64,000 nt of DNA from contig NZ_NQVN01000005.1 of the NCBI RefSeq assembly GCF_002770725.1, positions 1 through 64,000 on the forward strand, read 5' to 3'. The DNA is from Pleomorphomonas carboxyditropha (GTDB lineage Bacteria; Pseudomonadota; Alphaproteobacteria; Rhizobiales; Pleomorphomonadaceae). The notes below the pieces were generated by a model that made no database searches, was not told the DNA's origin, and was given only the letters and a program-made list of their open reading frames with translations. The position numbers and the translations under genes are program-made. This document shows, in pieces, positions 33,757 through 43,823 of the stretch (positions are counted from its first letter, which is position 1; every line of letters begins with the position of its first letter).

Positions 33757-35670
33757 ATGGCGCATCCCGAAACGCAGAAGGGCGGCCAGCCGGTCGTCGA
33801 GCCGCTCAAGAAGGCGGTGACGACGGCGATGCGGGCCATCTCCGGCGATGGCGAGCTGGAGGTGGTGTTCGCCGCCGACCGGCCGTCGCTTGCTGGCCAC
33901 AAGGCGCGCGTGCCCGACCCGCCGCGCCGGCCGACCGCCTTCGACGTTGCGGTGACCCGCGGCGTCGGCGACGCGCTGGCGCTGCGCCTTGCCTGCCATA
34001 ACGAGGCGGTGCATCGCACCTTCGTGCCCGAGGGGCCGCGCGCCAAGGCGGTGTTCGAGGCGATGGAGCAGGCCCGCTGCGAGGCGCTCGGTGCCCGCGC
34101 CATGCCCGGCGTGGCCGGCAATCTCGCCGCCATGCTCGAGGAGCGCTATCTCCGGGCCAATCTCCAGCACATCGAAAGCCGCGACGACGCGCCGCTGTCC
34201 GAAGCGGTGGCGCTGATGGTGCGCGAGAAGCTGACCGGCGCGCCGCCGCCCAAGAGCGCGCAGGGCCTGATGGAGGCCTGGCGCGACTTCATCGAGGAGA
34301 GGGCCGGCGCCGACCTCGAGGGTCTTGCCGACGCCATTTCCAGCCAGCAGGCGTTCGCCCGCGCGACGCGCAACCTGCTCGTCAACCTCGAGATGGGCGA
34401 CGAGCTCGGCAGCGATCCCGACCAGGACGACAACCAGGACGGCGAGCAGCAGGAGGCGGAGGACAGCGAGGCTTCGGCCGAGCCGGCCGACGACGCCGAC
34501 GCCGACCAGTCGGCGGCCCGCGAGCGCGAGGTGGCCGGCGAGGACGAGGAGTCCTCGGAAGGCGACGCCGAATCGGAGATGTCGGACGATCCCGGTGATT
34601 TCAACGAGGAAGACGATTCGACCGATCCCGGCGAGGCCAAGCGGCCGGAGCTGCCGTTCACCAACCAGCCGCCGGTCAGCGACTACAAGGTGTTCACCCA
34701 CAAGTTCGACGAGGTGACGCGGCCGGAGGACGTCTGCGACGGTGCCGAGCTCGAACGGCTGCGCGCGCTTCTCGACAAGCAGCTCGCCAACCTCGCCGGC
34801 GTGGTGGCGCGGCTCGCCAACCGCCTGCAGCGCCGCCTGATGGCCCAGCAGAACCGCTCCTGGGACTTCGACATCGAGGAAGGCATCCTCGACACGGCGC
34901 GCATCACCCGCGTGGTCACCGATCCCCTGGCGCCGCTCGCCTTCAAGATGGAGCGCGACACCGATTTCCGCGACACGGTGGTGACGCTCCTGATCGACAA
35001 TTCCGGCTCGATGCGCGGCCGGCCGATCACGGTCGCCGCCGCCTGCGCCGATATCCTCGCCCGCACGCTGGAGCGCTGCGGCGTCAAGGTGGAGATCCTC
35101 GGCTTCACCACCAAGGCCTGGAAGGGCGGGCAGTCGCGCGAAGCCTGGCTCGCCGCCGGCAAGCCGGCCGGTCCCGGCCGGCTCAACGATCTGCGCCATA
35201 TCGTCTACAAGCCGGCCGATGCGCCCTGGCGGCGGGCGCGGCGCAATCTCGGCCTGATGATGCGCGAGGGCCTCCTCAAGGAGAACATCGACGGCGAGGC
35301 GCTCGACTGGGCGCACCAGCGCCTGCTCGCCCGGTCGGAGAACCGCCGCATCCTGATGATGATCTCCGACGGCGCGCCGGTCGACGATTCGACGCTGTCG
35401 GTCAATCCCGGCAACTATCTCGAGCGTCACCTGCGCTACGTCATCGAGGAGATCGAGGAGCGTTCGCCGGTGGAACTGATCGCCATCGGCATCGGTCACG
35501 ACGTGACGCGCTTCTACAAGCACGCCGTCACCATCGTCGATGTCGAAGAACTGGCCGGCGCCATGACCGATCAGCTCGCCGCGCTGTTCGAGGAGCAGCC
35601 GACGCAGAAGGCGATCCGGGCCGGCGCCCGGCCGCGGCCGCGGCGCGTCTCGACGCTGGGCCTCACATGA
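33757..35670 (+). CDS. cobT: aerobic cobaltochelatase subunit CobT
   Basis: Predicted 637-residue partner of CobS. An N-terminal helical region (about 1-210) is followed by a very acidic linker (about 215-300, rich in Glu/Asp) and a C-terminal von Willebrand A domain with the metal site DNSGSMRG (near 414), TTK and DGAPVDDST. Together with CobS it forms a ring complex acting on CobN. The stop overlaps the next start as ATGA. Confidence 0.95.
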   Translation: MAHPETQKGGQPVVEPLKKAVTTAMRAISGDGELEVVFAADRPSLAGHKARVPDPPRRPTAFDVAVTRGVGDALALRLACHNEAVHRTFVPEGPRAKAVFEAMEQARCEALGARAMPGVAGNLAAMLEERYLRANLQHIESRDDAPLSEAVALMVREKLTGAPPPKSAQGLMEAWRDFIEERAGADLEGLADAISSQQAFARATRNLLVNLEMGDELGSDPDQDDNQDGEQQEAEDSEASAEPADDADADQSAAREREVAGEDEESSEGDAESEMSDDPGDFNEEDDSTDPGEAKRPELPFTNQPPVSDYKVFTHKFDEVTRPEDVCDGAELERLRALLDKQLANLAGVVARLANRLQRRLMAQQNRSWDFDIEEGILDTARITRVVTDPLAPLAFKMERDTDFRDTVVTLLIDNSGSMRGRPITVAAACADILARTLERCGVKVEILGFTTKAWKGGQSREAWLAAGKPAGPGRLNDLRHIVYKPADAPWRRARRNLGLMMREGLLKENIDGEALDWAHQRLLARSENRRILMMISDGAPVDDSTLSVNPGNYLERHLRYVIEEIEERSPVELIAIGIGHDVTRFYKHAVTIVDVEELAGAMTDQLAALFEEQPTQKAIRAGARPRPRRVSTLGLT

Positions 35671-36689
35671 GGGGTGGGCGGGCGCTTCTTCCGGCCCTCA
35701 CCGCCTTGATGCTGATCGCGACGGAGGCTGTCGCCGCCGACATCGCCACCCGTATCACCGTGCGGCCGCTTGCCGGCTTCTCGATTTCCGAGCCGGCAAA
35801 GGTTCGTTTCGGCCGGCTCGACTATGTCGGCGGCTTCGAGATCAGGGCCGACCGGCGCGAGGTGGGCGGCCTGTCCGGTCTGGTGATCTCGGACGCCGGC
35901 CGAAGCTTCCTGTCGCTCAGCGACGACGGCTTCATGGTGCAGGCGAAGATCGAACGCGACGCCCGCGGCCGGCCTGTCGGCCTGTCGTCGGCCTCGATCC
36001 GCCGGCTGCGGACTCCCAAGGGGCCGCTGTCCCTCAACAAGGCGCTGTCCGATACCGAGTCGATCGACGTCTACACCGGCGAGGGCCGCCGTCCGTTCGG
36101 CGTCGTCTCCTTCGAACGGCGGCCGACGGTGATGATCGGCCCGCTCGGCGCCGACGGCTTCGTCGGTCCGCTGACGGCGATCGACCTGCCGAAGGACGTC
36201 GGCCGTCTCCAGGCCAACCGTGGCCTCGAATCGGTGGCGGCGCTGCCGGCCGGCAACGGCCTTGGCGGCCGCTTCGTCATCCTCGCCGAGGCGGCGGAAC
36301 GGGACGCCGCGACGGACAATCCGCCGGGCTGGGTGATCGGCGGCAAGGCGCCGTTTGCCTTTCGCGTTCGCCGCTCGGACGGCTACGACCTGACCGATGC
36401 CAAGGTCGGTCCCGATGGCCGTCTCTACGTTCTCGAACGAAGCTTTTCGTTCCTGGCCGGCATTCGCTGCCGCATCCGCGCTTTCCGCCTCGCCGATATC
36501 CGCCCCGGCGCGCTGATCGACGGCGACACGCTGCTCGAGGCGAGCATGTCGGAAGAGATCGACAACATGGAAGGCCTGTCGGTCTGGAAGACGGCGGGCG
36601 GCGAGACGCGGATTTCGCTGATTTCCGACGACAACCGCGCCTTCATTCAGCGGACGCTCTATCTCGAGTTCCGCCTCGGCGCGCCATGA
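35667..36689 (+). CDS. esterase-like (phytase-type) secreted protein
   Basis: Predicted 340-residue exported protein with a signal peptide (about 1-23, ending AVAA). The remainder matches the beta-propeller family annotated as esterase-like activity of phytase (blocks [24 protein letters not shown] and [11 protein letters not shown]). Catalysis has not been established for most members. It overlaps cobT by four bases and the next gene by four, so it is cotranscribed with the cobalamin genes although no link to B12 is known. Confidence 0.82.
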   Translation: MRGGRALLPALTALMLIATEAVAADIATRITVRPLAGFSISEPAKVRFGRLDYVGGFEIRADRREVGGLSGLVISDAGRSFLSLSDDGFMVQAKIERDARGRPVGLSSASIRRLRTPKGPLSLNKALSDTESIDVYTGEGRRPFGVVSFERRPTVMIGPLGADGFVGPLTAIDLPKDVGRLQANRGLESVAALPAGNGLGGRFVILAEAAERDAATDNPPGWVIGGKAPFAFRVRRSDGYDLTDAKVGPDGRLYVLERSFSFLAGIRCRIRAFRLADIRPGALIDGDTLLEASMSEEIDNMEGLSVWKTAGGETRISLISDDNRAFIQRTLYLEFRLGAP

Positions 36690-37681
36690 GCGACCGGCGC
36701 CTTCCGACGGCGCTCGCCGCCGCCGTGGCCGAGCGCGCCCGTCCGGAGCGACTGGGCGCGGCGGCGGCGCGGCTGTCGGCCGGCTACCGCGCCAACCTCA
36801 CGTCCCGCGAGGCCGTTCCCGACGCCGCCGGCGTCGCCGCCTATGCGGCGAGCCGCATGCCGGCCACCTATGCGGCGGTGACCGCGGCTCTCGACCGGCT
36901 CGCGGCGGCGCGGCCGGATTTTTCGCCGGCAACGGTGCTCGATCTCGGCGCCGGACCGGGCACGGCGAGCTGGGCGGCCGCCACGCTGTGGCCGTCGGTC
37001 GTTTCCGTCACCATGATGGAAGGCAGCGCCGATTTCCGGGCGCTCGCCGCCGATCTGGCGCGCGCCGGGCCGCCGGCGCTGCGACGGGCCGATATCCGGC
37101 GTGGCGACATCGCGCAGCCCTTCGGCCTGCCGGACGGGCCGGTCGATCTCGCGGTCATCGCCTATGCGCTGACCGAGCTCGACCTTGCGGCCGCCGGGCG
37201 GCTCGTTGCCGACTTGGTCGGACGGGCCGGTCGGCTGGTGATCGTCGAGCCGGGAACGCCGCGCGATCACGGCCGGCTGATGGCGGTGCGGCAGGCGGCG
37301 CTCGCCGCCGGCGCCCGCATCCTCGCGCCCTGTCCGCATGCCGGCCCCTGTCCGCTGCCGCCCGGCGACTGGTGCCACACCGCGGTGCGCGTCGAGCGGA
37401 GCCGCGCCCACATGCGCCTCAAGGGCGGAACGGTGCCGTTCGAGGACGAGCGCTACGCCTATCTGGTGCTGGAATCGGGATCGTCGGCCGGGAGCGAAAA
37501 CGACAGCGGCGGCCGCATCCTGCGGCCGCCGCGTCTTGCCAAGCATGAGATCGCCTTCAGTCTCTGCCGCGCCGACGGAACGCTCGGCGAAGCGCGGATC
37601 GCCAGCCGCGAACGGACCGCCTTCAAGGCGGCCGGCAAGCTCGGCTGGGGTGACTTTCTGCCGGACGATCTCCGGGGTTGA
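36686..37681 (+). CDS. Rsm22-type small ribosomal subunit methyltransferase-like protein
   Basis: Predicted 331-residue protein with an AdoMet-dependent methyltransferase fold: motif I VLDLGAGPGTASW (about 94-106) and VIAYALTEL near 162. The C-terminal part has a cysteine group, CPHAGPCPLPPGDWCH (about 217-232), which in Rsm22 relatives binds an iron-sulfur cluster. Eukaryotic Rsm22 (METTL17) aids mitochondrial small-subunit assembly; the bacterial role is inferred. Start overlaps the previous gene by ATGA. Confidence 0.83.
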   Translation: MSDRRLPTALAAAVAERARPERLGAAAARLSAGYRANLTSREAVPDAAGVAAYAASRMPATYAAVTAALDRLAAARPDFSPATVLDLGAGPGTASWAAATLWPSVVSVTMMEGSADFRALAADLARAGPPALRRADIRRGDIAQPFGLPDGPVDLAVIAYALTELDLAAAGRLVADLVGRAGRLVIVEPGTPRDHGRLMAVRQAALAAGARILAPCPHAGPCPLPPGDWCHTAVRVERSRAHMRLKGGTVPFEDERYAYLVLESGSSAGSENDSGGRILRPPRLAKHEIAFSLCRADGTLGEARIASRERTAFKAAGKLGWGDFLPDDLRG

Positions 37682-37683
37682 GA

Positions 37684-38229
37684 TCAGCCGCGGATCGGCT
37701 GGTAGGGCTTTATCCAGTTCATCAGGCTGGCGTAGGGCAGCAGCGAACAGATCGCCACCAGCATCTTCACCGAGAAGTCGCCGAGCGCCCATGTGGTCCA
37801 GGGCAGGCCGGAGCCGGCGAAGGCGATGGAGAAGAAGATGACCGTATCGAGCGCCGAGCCGATCGACGAGGAGACGAGCGGCGCCCGCCACCAGGAGCCG
37901 GCGCGCAGCCGGTTGAAGACGGTGACGTCGAGAAGCTGGGCGCACAGGAAGGCGGTGCCGGAGGCAAGCGCGATGCGCGGTTCCGACAGCCAGACCGACA
38001 GCAGCACGGCGATGGCGAAGCCGACGTAGACGACGCGCCGGGTCTTCACCGGCCCGAACCAGCGGTTGGTGAGGTCGGTCACCAGGAAGGCGAAGGGATA
38101 GGTGAAGGCGCCCCAGGTGAGGAGGTCGCCGAGCCCGAAGGGCGTGAACGGGTATTGGACGAGAATATTGGATGCGACGACGGTGACGACCATCGCCAGC
38201 ACCGAGGGGGTGAGGCGTCTATCGAACAT
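37684..38229 (-). CDS. VUT-family queuosine precursor transporter (YhhQ-like)
   Basis: Predicted 181-residue inner-membrane protein with about six hydrophobic segments. Typical VUT signatures are TYPFAFLVTDLTNRWFG (about 42-58), SGTAFLCAQLLDVTVFNRLR and SSSIGSALDTVIFFSIAF. Family members import the queuosine precursors preQ0/preQ1. No preQ1 riboswitch could be recognised in the leader (38230-38330). It converges with the Rsm22-type gene, two bases apart. Confidence 0.88.
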   Translation of the reverse strand: MFDRRLTPSVLAMVVTVVASNILVQYPFTPFGLGDLLTWGAFTYPFAFLVTDLTNRWFGPVKTRRVVYVGFAIAVLLSVWLSEPRIALASGTAFLCAQLLDVTVFNRLRAGSWWRAPLVSSSIGSALDTVIFFSIAFAGSGLPWTTWALGDFSVKMLVAICSLLPYASLMNWIKPYQPIRG

Positions 38230-38330
38230 TCCAGAAGGTCTCCGGCAGAACAGACCAGGCTTTTGGAGCTATGATGCGAAATCCGGCCGATTACCGAATT
38301 TCACGCGATGTGTATCATCTGAGGCACACA

Positions 38331-38367
38331 TAAATAAAGCCGCGATACCGTTTCCGGCATCGCGGCT
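38331..38367 (-). terminator. rho-independent terminator of rpmB
   Basis: On the minus strand AGCCGCGAT pairs with ATCGCGGCT (with an inner CCG/CGG extension) and is followed by TTTATTTA, about 30 bases after the rpmB stop codon. Confidence 0.8.
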
Positions 38368-38397
38368 GAATTCGCGGGGCAAATCGGCCCGGAAAAC

Positions 38398-38694
38398 TCA
38401 GGCAGCAGCGGCCTCGGCGGCCTTCTTGGCGATCTGCTTCTTGATCAGCCGGGCGCGCGGGGACAGCTCGTCGTCGCCGGCCTTGGCGAGATAGGCATCG
38501 AGGCCGCCGCGATGCTCGACCGAACGCAGGGCGTTGGCGGAGATGCGCAGGCGCACCGACTGGCCGAGCGTGTCGGACAGGAGCGTCACGGCCAAGAGAT
38601 TCGGCAGGAAGCGCCGCTTGGTCCTGTTGTTGGCGTGGCTGACGTTATTACCCGTCAGAACGGCCTTGCCGGTAAGTTCGCAGCGCCGGGCCAT
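38398..38694 (-). CDS. rpmB: 50S ribosomal protein L28
   Basis: Predicted 98-residue ribosomal protein. The N-terminus [33 protein letters not shown] is the conserved L28 start. It is slightly longer than enterobacterial L28 because of a C-terminal Lys/Ala tail, as is common in alphaproteobacteria. The ATG at 38694 follows AAAGAGGGTATC. Monocistronic, ended by the terminator at 38331-38367. Confidence 0.96.
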   Translation of the reverse strand: MARRCELTGKAVLTGNNVSHANNRTKRRFLPNLLAVTLLSDTLGQSVRLRISANALRSVEHRGGLDAYLAKAGDDELSPRARLIKKQIAKKAAEAAAA

Positions 38695-39113
38695 CGGGAT
38701 ACCCTCTTTTTCTGTTGGCGCGGGATCGAGGCCTTGCGGGCCGCTCCTCGCGACGAAATAAGCCAAGGCGCCGCTTGCATCTGCCGACGGCGCCGTTTCA
38801 AGTCGCGTTCCTATAGTCGGTCGGCATCGGCTCCGTCAACCCCGGAAGCGAGCGGAAGCCGGCAAAAATGCCGTCCGGCAGGGCGGAAGCAGTGGCCGGA
38901 TTTCGCGCCGCGGGAACATCGAGGCTTTCGCGGCGTTAACCATCCGGTTACCATGACAGCCGATCATCCGAAAGACGGTGATCGGCCGGCAGGGCCGGCG
39001 GCTTGCCGCCGGCGGTGGCGTCGCCCGTCGGAATGATCTTCCAGACGTCGTTCCGGTCGCCGGTGGCGACCGAGGGTGAGGACGGTTCGCCGTCCGCAAA
39101 CGGAGGTTCCGTA

Positions 39114-39959
39114 GTGGCTCGTGTCGAAACTCTCCCGCGCCGTGTGAAAGGCGCCATGGCCGCGGCGGTCTTCGTCGCCGCGCTGTCCGCGGTGCCGCCG
39201 TCCGGCGTGGCGGCGGCGCGCGAGGGCGAGGTGCAGGCCCTCTATGCCGCTTCCTTCATGGGCATCGGCATCGCCAAGGGATCGCTGTCGATCAAGGTGG
39301 AGCGCGGCGCCTATGCGGCCAAGCTGCACATCTCGACCGCGGGCCTCGCCCGCATCGTCAGCTCCGAAGAGAGCTACGTCGACGCCAAGGGTTACGTCGG
39401 CCGCACGCTGGTGCCGTCGACTTACGAGCTGATGAGCCGCGGCGACACGGTGACGCAGGTGTCGATGGCGCTCGGCGGCGGCAATGTCCGCAGCCTCAGG
39501 GCCATTCCCGAGCTCGTCGAATACGACGACCGCGTGCCGGTGACGGCGGCGGCCAAGCGCCGCGTGGTCGACCCGCTGTCGGCGGCGATCCTGCCGATCG
39601 CCCGCGACGACAAGGACGTCTGCGACCGCACGCTGCCGGTGTTCGACGGCTGGACCCGCTACGACATCAATCTCAGCTACACCGGCACGGATCAGGTGGA
39701 CATCCCCGGCTACAAGGGCGACGCCGTCCACTGCTCGGCGCGCTGGGTGCCGGTGGCGGGCCATCGCGAGGGCACAAGGTCCACCGAATACATGCGGGAC
39801 AACCGCGACCTCGACGTCTGGTTCGTGCCGATGGCCGACGGCCGGTTGATGGTGCCGAGCAAGATCTCGGTGAAGACCATGCGCGGCCTGCTGCTGGTGG
39901 TGGCGACTCAATTCGGCGACAATGCCAAGCTCGGCAAGGTGGAACAGGCGTCCAACTGA
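39114..39959 (+). CDS. DUF3108 domain secreted protein
   Basis: Predicted 281-residue exported protein. After a short basic start, a signal peptide (about residues 14-36, ending AAA) leads to a DUF3108 domain (about 40-270) with blocks YAASFMGIGIAKGSL, PSTYELMSRGD and WVPVAGHR. The family is probably envelope-associated, but its function is unknown. GTG at 39114 was chosen because ACGGAGGTTCC lies upstream; an ATG at 39003 lacks one. A rho-independent terminator follows. Confidence 0.85.
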   Translation: MARVETLPRRVKGAMAAAVFVAALSAVPPSGVAAAREGEVQALYAASFMGIGIAKGSLSIKVERGAYAAKLHISTAGLARIVSSEESYVDAKGYVGRTLVPSTYELMSRGDTVTQVSMALGGGNVRSLRAIPELVEYDDRVPVTAAAKRRVVDPLSAAILPIARDDKDVCDRTLPVFDGWTRYDINLSYTGTDQVDIPGYKGDAVHCSARWVPVAGHREGTRSTEYMRDNRDLDVWFVPMADGRLMVPSKISVKTMRGLLLVVATQFGDNAKLGKVEQASN

Positions 39960-39985
39960 CCCGGCCAATAGCCGCATCGACAAAA

Positions 39986-40013
39986 AGAGGCGTCCTTCGG
40001 GGCGCTTTTTTAT
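39986..40013 (+). terminator. rho-independent terminator after the DUF3108 gene
   Basis: The stem GCGTCC/GGGCGC around a TTCG tetraloop is followed by a run of six T (GCTTTTTTATT), about 30 bases after the stop codon. Confidence 0.85.
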
Positions 40014-40250
40014 TGCCGGTGGGACCGCGTGACCCTGTCATTTGTGCCAATCCAGGACACAGGCGTTAACGCTTCGGTGACCGGGGCAGGCGATAAGGAC
40101 GGCGCTCCGCCGAGATCTTGTGTGTGGGGCGGCGTCCGGCGGTAGATGTGGCCGGAGCAAAACGAGAACATCGGCCTGTCGGCGATTCGCCCCGCCTTCG
40201 TTCCCGCTCTGTTGAAAGTGTTAACGCCTCCATCGTTCTACTTCGATATC

Positions 40251-40527
40251 TTAGTATAATTGGTTAACCATGATTTCGGTTCGGAGTCTTGGCGGAGATA
40301 CGCTCTTGACATCGATTCGGGGCGCGAATCGAACGACTCTGCGGCTGGAGTCTCCGGATTCAACATAGCGCAGCGAAGACTCCGCCTCCCTCCATATCTT
40401 GTGGGGAACGAATGCAGAATCTCTTTGGAGTTGCGATTCGCCCCGCATCCGTTCTCGTTTGATTCCTTTTGGCGGCCGGCCGCCATGCTTCCGCCGGTTT
40501 TCTCTGGCCTCTCGGCGGGGCTTTTTC
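40251..40527 (+). ncRNA. candidate small RNA or structured leader
   Basis: A perfect TATAAT lies at 40255-40260, unusual in such GC-rich DNA, although the -35 is poor. Downstream come CGATTC/GAATCG (40313-40330), GGAGTCT/AGACTCC arms (about 40348-40384), a C-rich CCTCCCTCC stretch that could pair with ribosome sites, and CCGCCG/CGGCGG followed by GGCTTTTTC (40491-40526). The 560-base gap 40014-40572 contains no convincing protein-coding frame. It could instead be the long leader of the helicase gene at 40573. Confidence 0.4.
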
Positions 40528-40572
40528 GTATAGGGAAGGTCACGGCGTCATCGCGCAACCGAACGGGACCCC

Positions 40573-43500
40573 ATGAACATCGTCCGAGCGGCTCCCCTGT
40601 CCTCGTCCGTCCGCGCCCGGGCGGTGACGGCGGTGCTGGGGCCGACCAATACCGGCAAGACCCATCTCGCCATTGAGAAGATGCTGAGCCACGGTTCCGG
40701 CGCCATCGGCCTGCCGCTGCGCCTGTTGGCGCGCGAGGTCTATGGCCGGATCGTCGCCCGCGTCGGCGCGGGCGCGGTGGCGCTGGTGACCGGCGAGGAA
40801 AAGATCGTGCCGCGCGACGCCCGCTATTGGGTGGCGACGGTGGAGGCGATGCCGCGCGATCTCGACGTCGCCTTCGTGGCGATCGACGAGGTGCAACTCG
40901 CCGGCGACATCGAGCGCGGCCACGTGTTCACCGATCGCCTGCTCAACGTGCGCGGCCGGCAGGAGACCATGCTGCTCGGCTCGGCGACGGCGCAGCCGTT
41001 GATCGAGCGCCTGCTGCCGGGCATCGCCGTCACCTCGCGTCCGCGGCTCAGCCACCTCGCCTATACCGGCGCGAAGAAGATTACCCGGCTGCCGCCGCGT
41101 TCGGCCATCGTCGCCTTCTCGGCCGACGAGGTCTACGCCGTCGCCGAGCTGATCCGTCGCCAGCGCGGCGGCGCGGCGGTGGTGATGGGGGCGCTTTCCC
41201 CGCGCACCCGCAACGCGCAGGTGGCCCTCTTCCAGAACGGCGACGTCGATTTCCTGGTGGCGACCGACGCCATCGGCATGGGCCTCAACCTCGACGTCGA
41301 TCACGTCGCCTTCGCCCAGGCGCGCAAGTTCGACGGCTACCAGTATCGCGGCCTGACGGCGGCCGAGCTCGGCCAGATCGCCGGCCGGGCCGGCCGCTAT
41401 CTCAACGACGGCACCTTCGGCGTCACCGGCCGGGTGATGCCGTTCGACGACGACATCGTCGCGGCCATCGAGGGCCACGATTTCGAGCCGGTCGGCGTCT
41501 TCCAGTGGCGCAACGGCGATCTCGACTTTTCGTCGGTCGACGCCCTCCGCGCCTCGCTCGAAAGGCTGCCGGGCGTCGAGGGGCTGACGCGGGCCTTGCC
41601 GTCCGACGACCAGCGGGCGCTCGACTTCGCGCTGAGGGCCGAGGACGTGGCGGCGGCGGCGCGCGGCCGCGAGCGGGTGGCGCTTCTCTGGGACGTCTGC
41701 CAGGTTCCCGACTTCCGCAAGATATCGCCGGCCCAGCACGGTGATCTCATCGTCGCACTCTATCGATTCCTCATTGCAAAAGGCGTGATTCCAGACGATT
41801 GGTTTGCACGGCAGGTCGGGTTGTCTGATCGGACGGATGGCGATATCGATACGCTGTCGCGGCGTCTGGCGGACATCAGGACCTGGACCTTTGTCGCCAA
41901 TCGGCCGGATTGGCTGTTTGCGCCGGGCCATTGGCGGGAGAAGACGCGCGCCATCGAGGATCGGCTGTCGGATGCGTTGCATGACCGGTTGACCCAGCGT
42001 TTCGTGGATCGCCGGACGTCGGTATTGTTGAAGAGATTGAGAGAGAACAACATGCTCGAAGCTGAAATCACCAGTACCGGCGGCGTGCTCGTCGAAGGGC
42101 AGGCGGTCGGGGAGCTGCACGGCTTCCGCTTCGTGCCCGATCCGGGTGTTGGCGGCGATGGTTCCGAAGCCAAGGCGCTGAAGGCGGCGGCCCAGCAGGC
42201 GCTCTCCGGCGAGTTCGACAAGCGCGCCGAGAAGATTTCCAAGGCGCCCAACGAAGAGATCGTGCTGTCCACCGACGGCAGCCTGCGCTGGCTCGGCGAG
42301 CCGGTGGGGCGGCTGGTGGCCGGTGACGACACGCTGGCGCCACGGGTGATGCTGCTCGCCGACGACCAGCTTGCCGGCGCCGCCCGCGACAAGGCGCAGG
42401 ACCGGCTCGACCTCTGGGTCGGCGCCCACATCCAGACGCTCCTGAAGCCGCTGTTCGACCTGCGCAGCGCCGCCGACCTCGAAGGCATCGCCCGTGGCGT
42501 CGCCTTCCGCATGGTCGAGGCGCTCGGCACCGTCGAACGGCACGACATCGCCGACGACGTCAAGGCACTCGACCAGACGCAGCGCGCCGTCATGCGCAAA
42601 TACGGCGTCCGCTTCGGCGCCTACCATATCTACGTGCCGGCGCTGTTGAAGCCGGCGCCGGCGGCGCTGGTCGCCCAGCTCTGGGCGCTGAAGCACGGCT
42701 CTCTCGACATGCCGGGCCTTGCCGAGCTGCCGCAGCTTTCCGCCTCCGGCCGCACGTCGATCAAGGTCGATCCGGCCTTCGACAAGACGCTCTATCGCCT
42801 GGTCGGCTTCCGCGTCGCCGGCGAGCGGGCGGTGCGCCTCGACATCCTGGAGCGCCTTGCCGACATCATCCGGCCGCTGATCGCCTTCAAGTCGGTGGAC
42901 GGCGCCACGCCGCCCGAGGGCGCTCTGCCGCAGGGCGGCGGCTTCACGGTGACGGTGGCGATGACCTCGCTGCTCGGCTGTTCGGGCGAAGACTTCGCCT
43001 CCATCCTGCGCGGCCTCGGCTATCGCTCCGAGAAGCGGACGATCAAGGTGCCGGTCAAGCCGCAGAAGGCCGAGACGCCGGCGGCCGAGAGCGTTGCCGC
43101 CGAGGCGGCGCCCGCCGCCGCGACGACCGAGGAAACTTCGGTCGAAGCTCCCGTCGAGACGCCCGCCGCGGAGGCTGCGCCGGCCGAAACGCCGGTCGCC
43201 GAAACGCCGATCGCCGAGACGCCGGCGGCAGAAGCGCCGGCAGCCGAAGCGCCGGTGACGGAAACCACCGAGGCGCCGGCGGAAGCCGCCGCTCCGGAAG
43301 TCGTCGCCGAGGCGCCGGTCGAAGCCGCTGCTCCGGAAGCCGCCGCTCCGGAAGTCGTCGCCGAAGCGGCTGCCGAGCCGCCGGCCGAAGCGGCCGAGAC
43401 CTTCGAGGACCGGGAAGTCGATGTCTGGCGGCCCGGTCGGGGTGACCGTCCGCGGCACGGCGATCACAGAGGCGAGCATCGGGGCGAGCACCGGAACGAT

Positions 43501-43809
43501 CATCGCGGCGGCCGCGGCGGCCCGCATCGGGGCGCGCCACGGTCCGGCGAGCCCGGCGAGGCGGCGGCCGAGGGGCGCGGCCCGCACCCGCAGGACGATC
43601 GCCGCCAGGACCGTCGTCCGCAGGGCGATCGGCGCGAAGGACGCGAGGAGCGCCGTTTCGGCGACCGTCGCGACGGCCGGCCCGCCGAGCGGAACGGCGA
43701 CCGCGGTGCCGAGCGGGCGCCGCGCAAGGAAAAGGTCGCCGATCCCAATTCGCCGTTCGCCGCGCTGGCCGCCCTCAAGGCGTCGCTCGAGCAGCAGAAG
43801 AAAAAGTAG
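40573..43809 (+). CDS. Suv3-like DEAD/DEAH RNA helicase with basic RG-rich tail
   Basis: Predicted 1078-residue helicase resembling mitochondrial SUV3. RecA-like domain 1 has GPTNTGKTHLAIEKM (Walker A, about 23-37), the DEVQ box (near 106) and the motif III-like LLGSATA (near 135); domain 2 has VATDAIGMGLNLD and QIAGRAGRYL (near 276). A Suv3 C-terminal region follows. The last 250 residues switch to an Ala/Glu/Pro-rich repeat (about 830-935) and then an Arg/Gly/Asp-rich RNA-binding-like tail. Likely role is RNA unwinding in decay. It is followed 14 bases later by an S4 RNA-binding protein gene. Confidence 0.9.
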   Translation: MNIVRAAPLSSSVRARAVTAVLGPTNTGKTHLAIEKMLSHGSGAIGLPLRLLAREVYGRIVARVGAGAVALVTGEEKIVPRDARYWVATVEAMPRDLDVAFVAIDEVQLAGDIERGHVFTDRLLNVRGRQETMLLGSATAQPLIERLLPGIAVTSRPRLSHLAYTGAKKITRLPPRSAIVAFSADEVYAVAELIRRQRGGAAVVMGALSPRTRNAQVALFQNGDVDFLVATDAIGMGLNLDVDHVAFAQARKFDGYQYRGLTAAELGQIAGRAGRYLNDGTFGVTGRVMPFDDDIVAAIEGHDFEPVGVFQWRNGDLDFSSVDALRASLERLPGVEGLTRALPSDDQRALDFALRAEDVAAAARGRERVALLWDVCQVPDFRKISPAQHGDLIVALYRFLIAKGVIPDDWFARQVGLSDRTDGDIDTLSRRLADIRTWTFVANRPDWLFAPGHWREKTRAIEDRLSDALHDRLTQRFVDRRTSVLLKRLRENNMLEAEITSTGGVLVEGQAVGELHGFRFVPDPGVGGDGSEAKALKAAAQQALSGEFDKRAEKISKAPNEEIVLSTDGSLRWLGEPVGRLVAGDDTLAPRVMLLADDQLAGAARDKAQDRLDLWVGAHIQTLLKPLFDLRSAADLEGIARGVAFRMVEALGTVERHDIADDVKALDQTQRAVMRKYGVRFGAYHIYVPALLKPAPAALVAQLWALKHGSLDMPGLAELPQLSASGRTSIKVDPAFDKTLYRLVGFRVAGERAVRLDILERLADIIRPLIAFKSVDGATPPEGALPQGGGFTVTVAMTSLLGCSGEDFASILRGLGYRSEKRTIKVPVKPQKAETPAAESVAAEAAPAAATTEETSVEAPVETPAAEAAPAETPVAETPIAETPAAEAPAAEAPVTETTEAPAEAAAPEVVAEAPVEAAAPEAAAPEVVAEAAAEPPAEAAETFEDREVDVWRPGRGDRPRHGDHRGEHRGEHRNDHRGGRGGPHRGAPRSGEPGEAAAEGRGPHPQDDRRQDRRPQGDRREGREERRFGDRRDGRPAERNGDRGAERAPRKEKVADPNSPFAALAALKASLEQQKKK

Positions 43810-43823
43810 GAGAGCGGACGGGC

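Noticed and set aside
38230-38330. preQ1 riboswitch before the queuosine-precursor transporter
   Set aside because: No conserved preQ1 aptamer stem and A-rich tail could be recognised upstream of the start codon.
40306-40334. TTGACA-like element as a consensus promoter for the small RNA candidate
   Set aside because: At 16-18 bases downstream there is no acceptable -10 sequence (it reads TCGAAC); the TATAAT at 40255 is a better candidate.
40540-43587. 1015-codon open frame antisense to the helicase gene
   Set aside because: Same GC shadow effect; no recognisable domain and a repetitive Arg/Gly start that mirrors the helicase tail.
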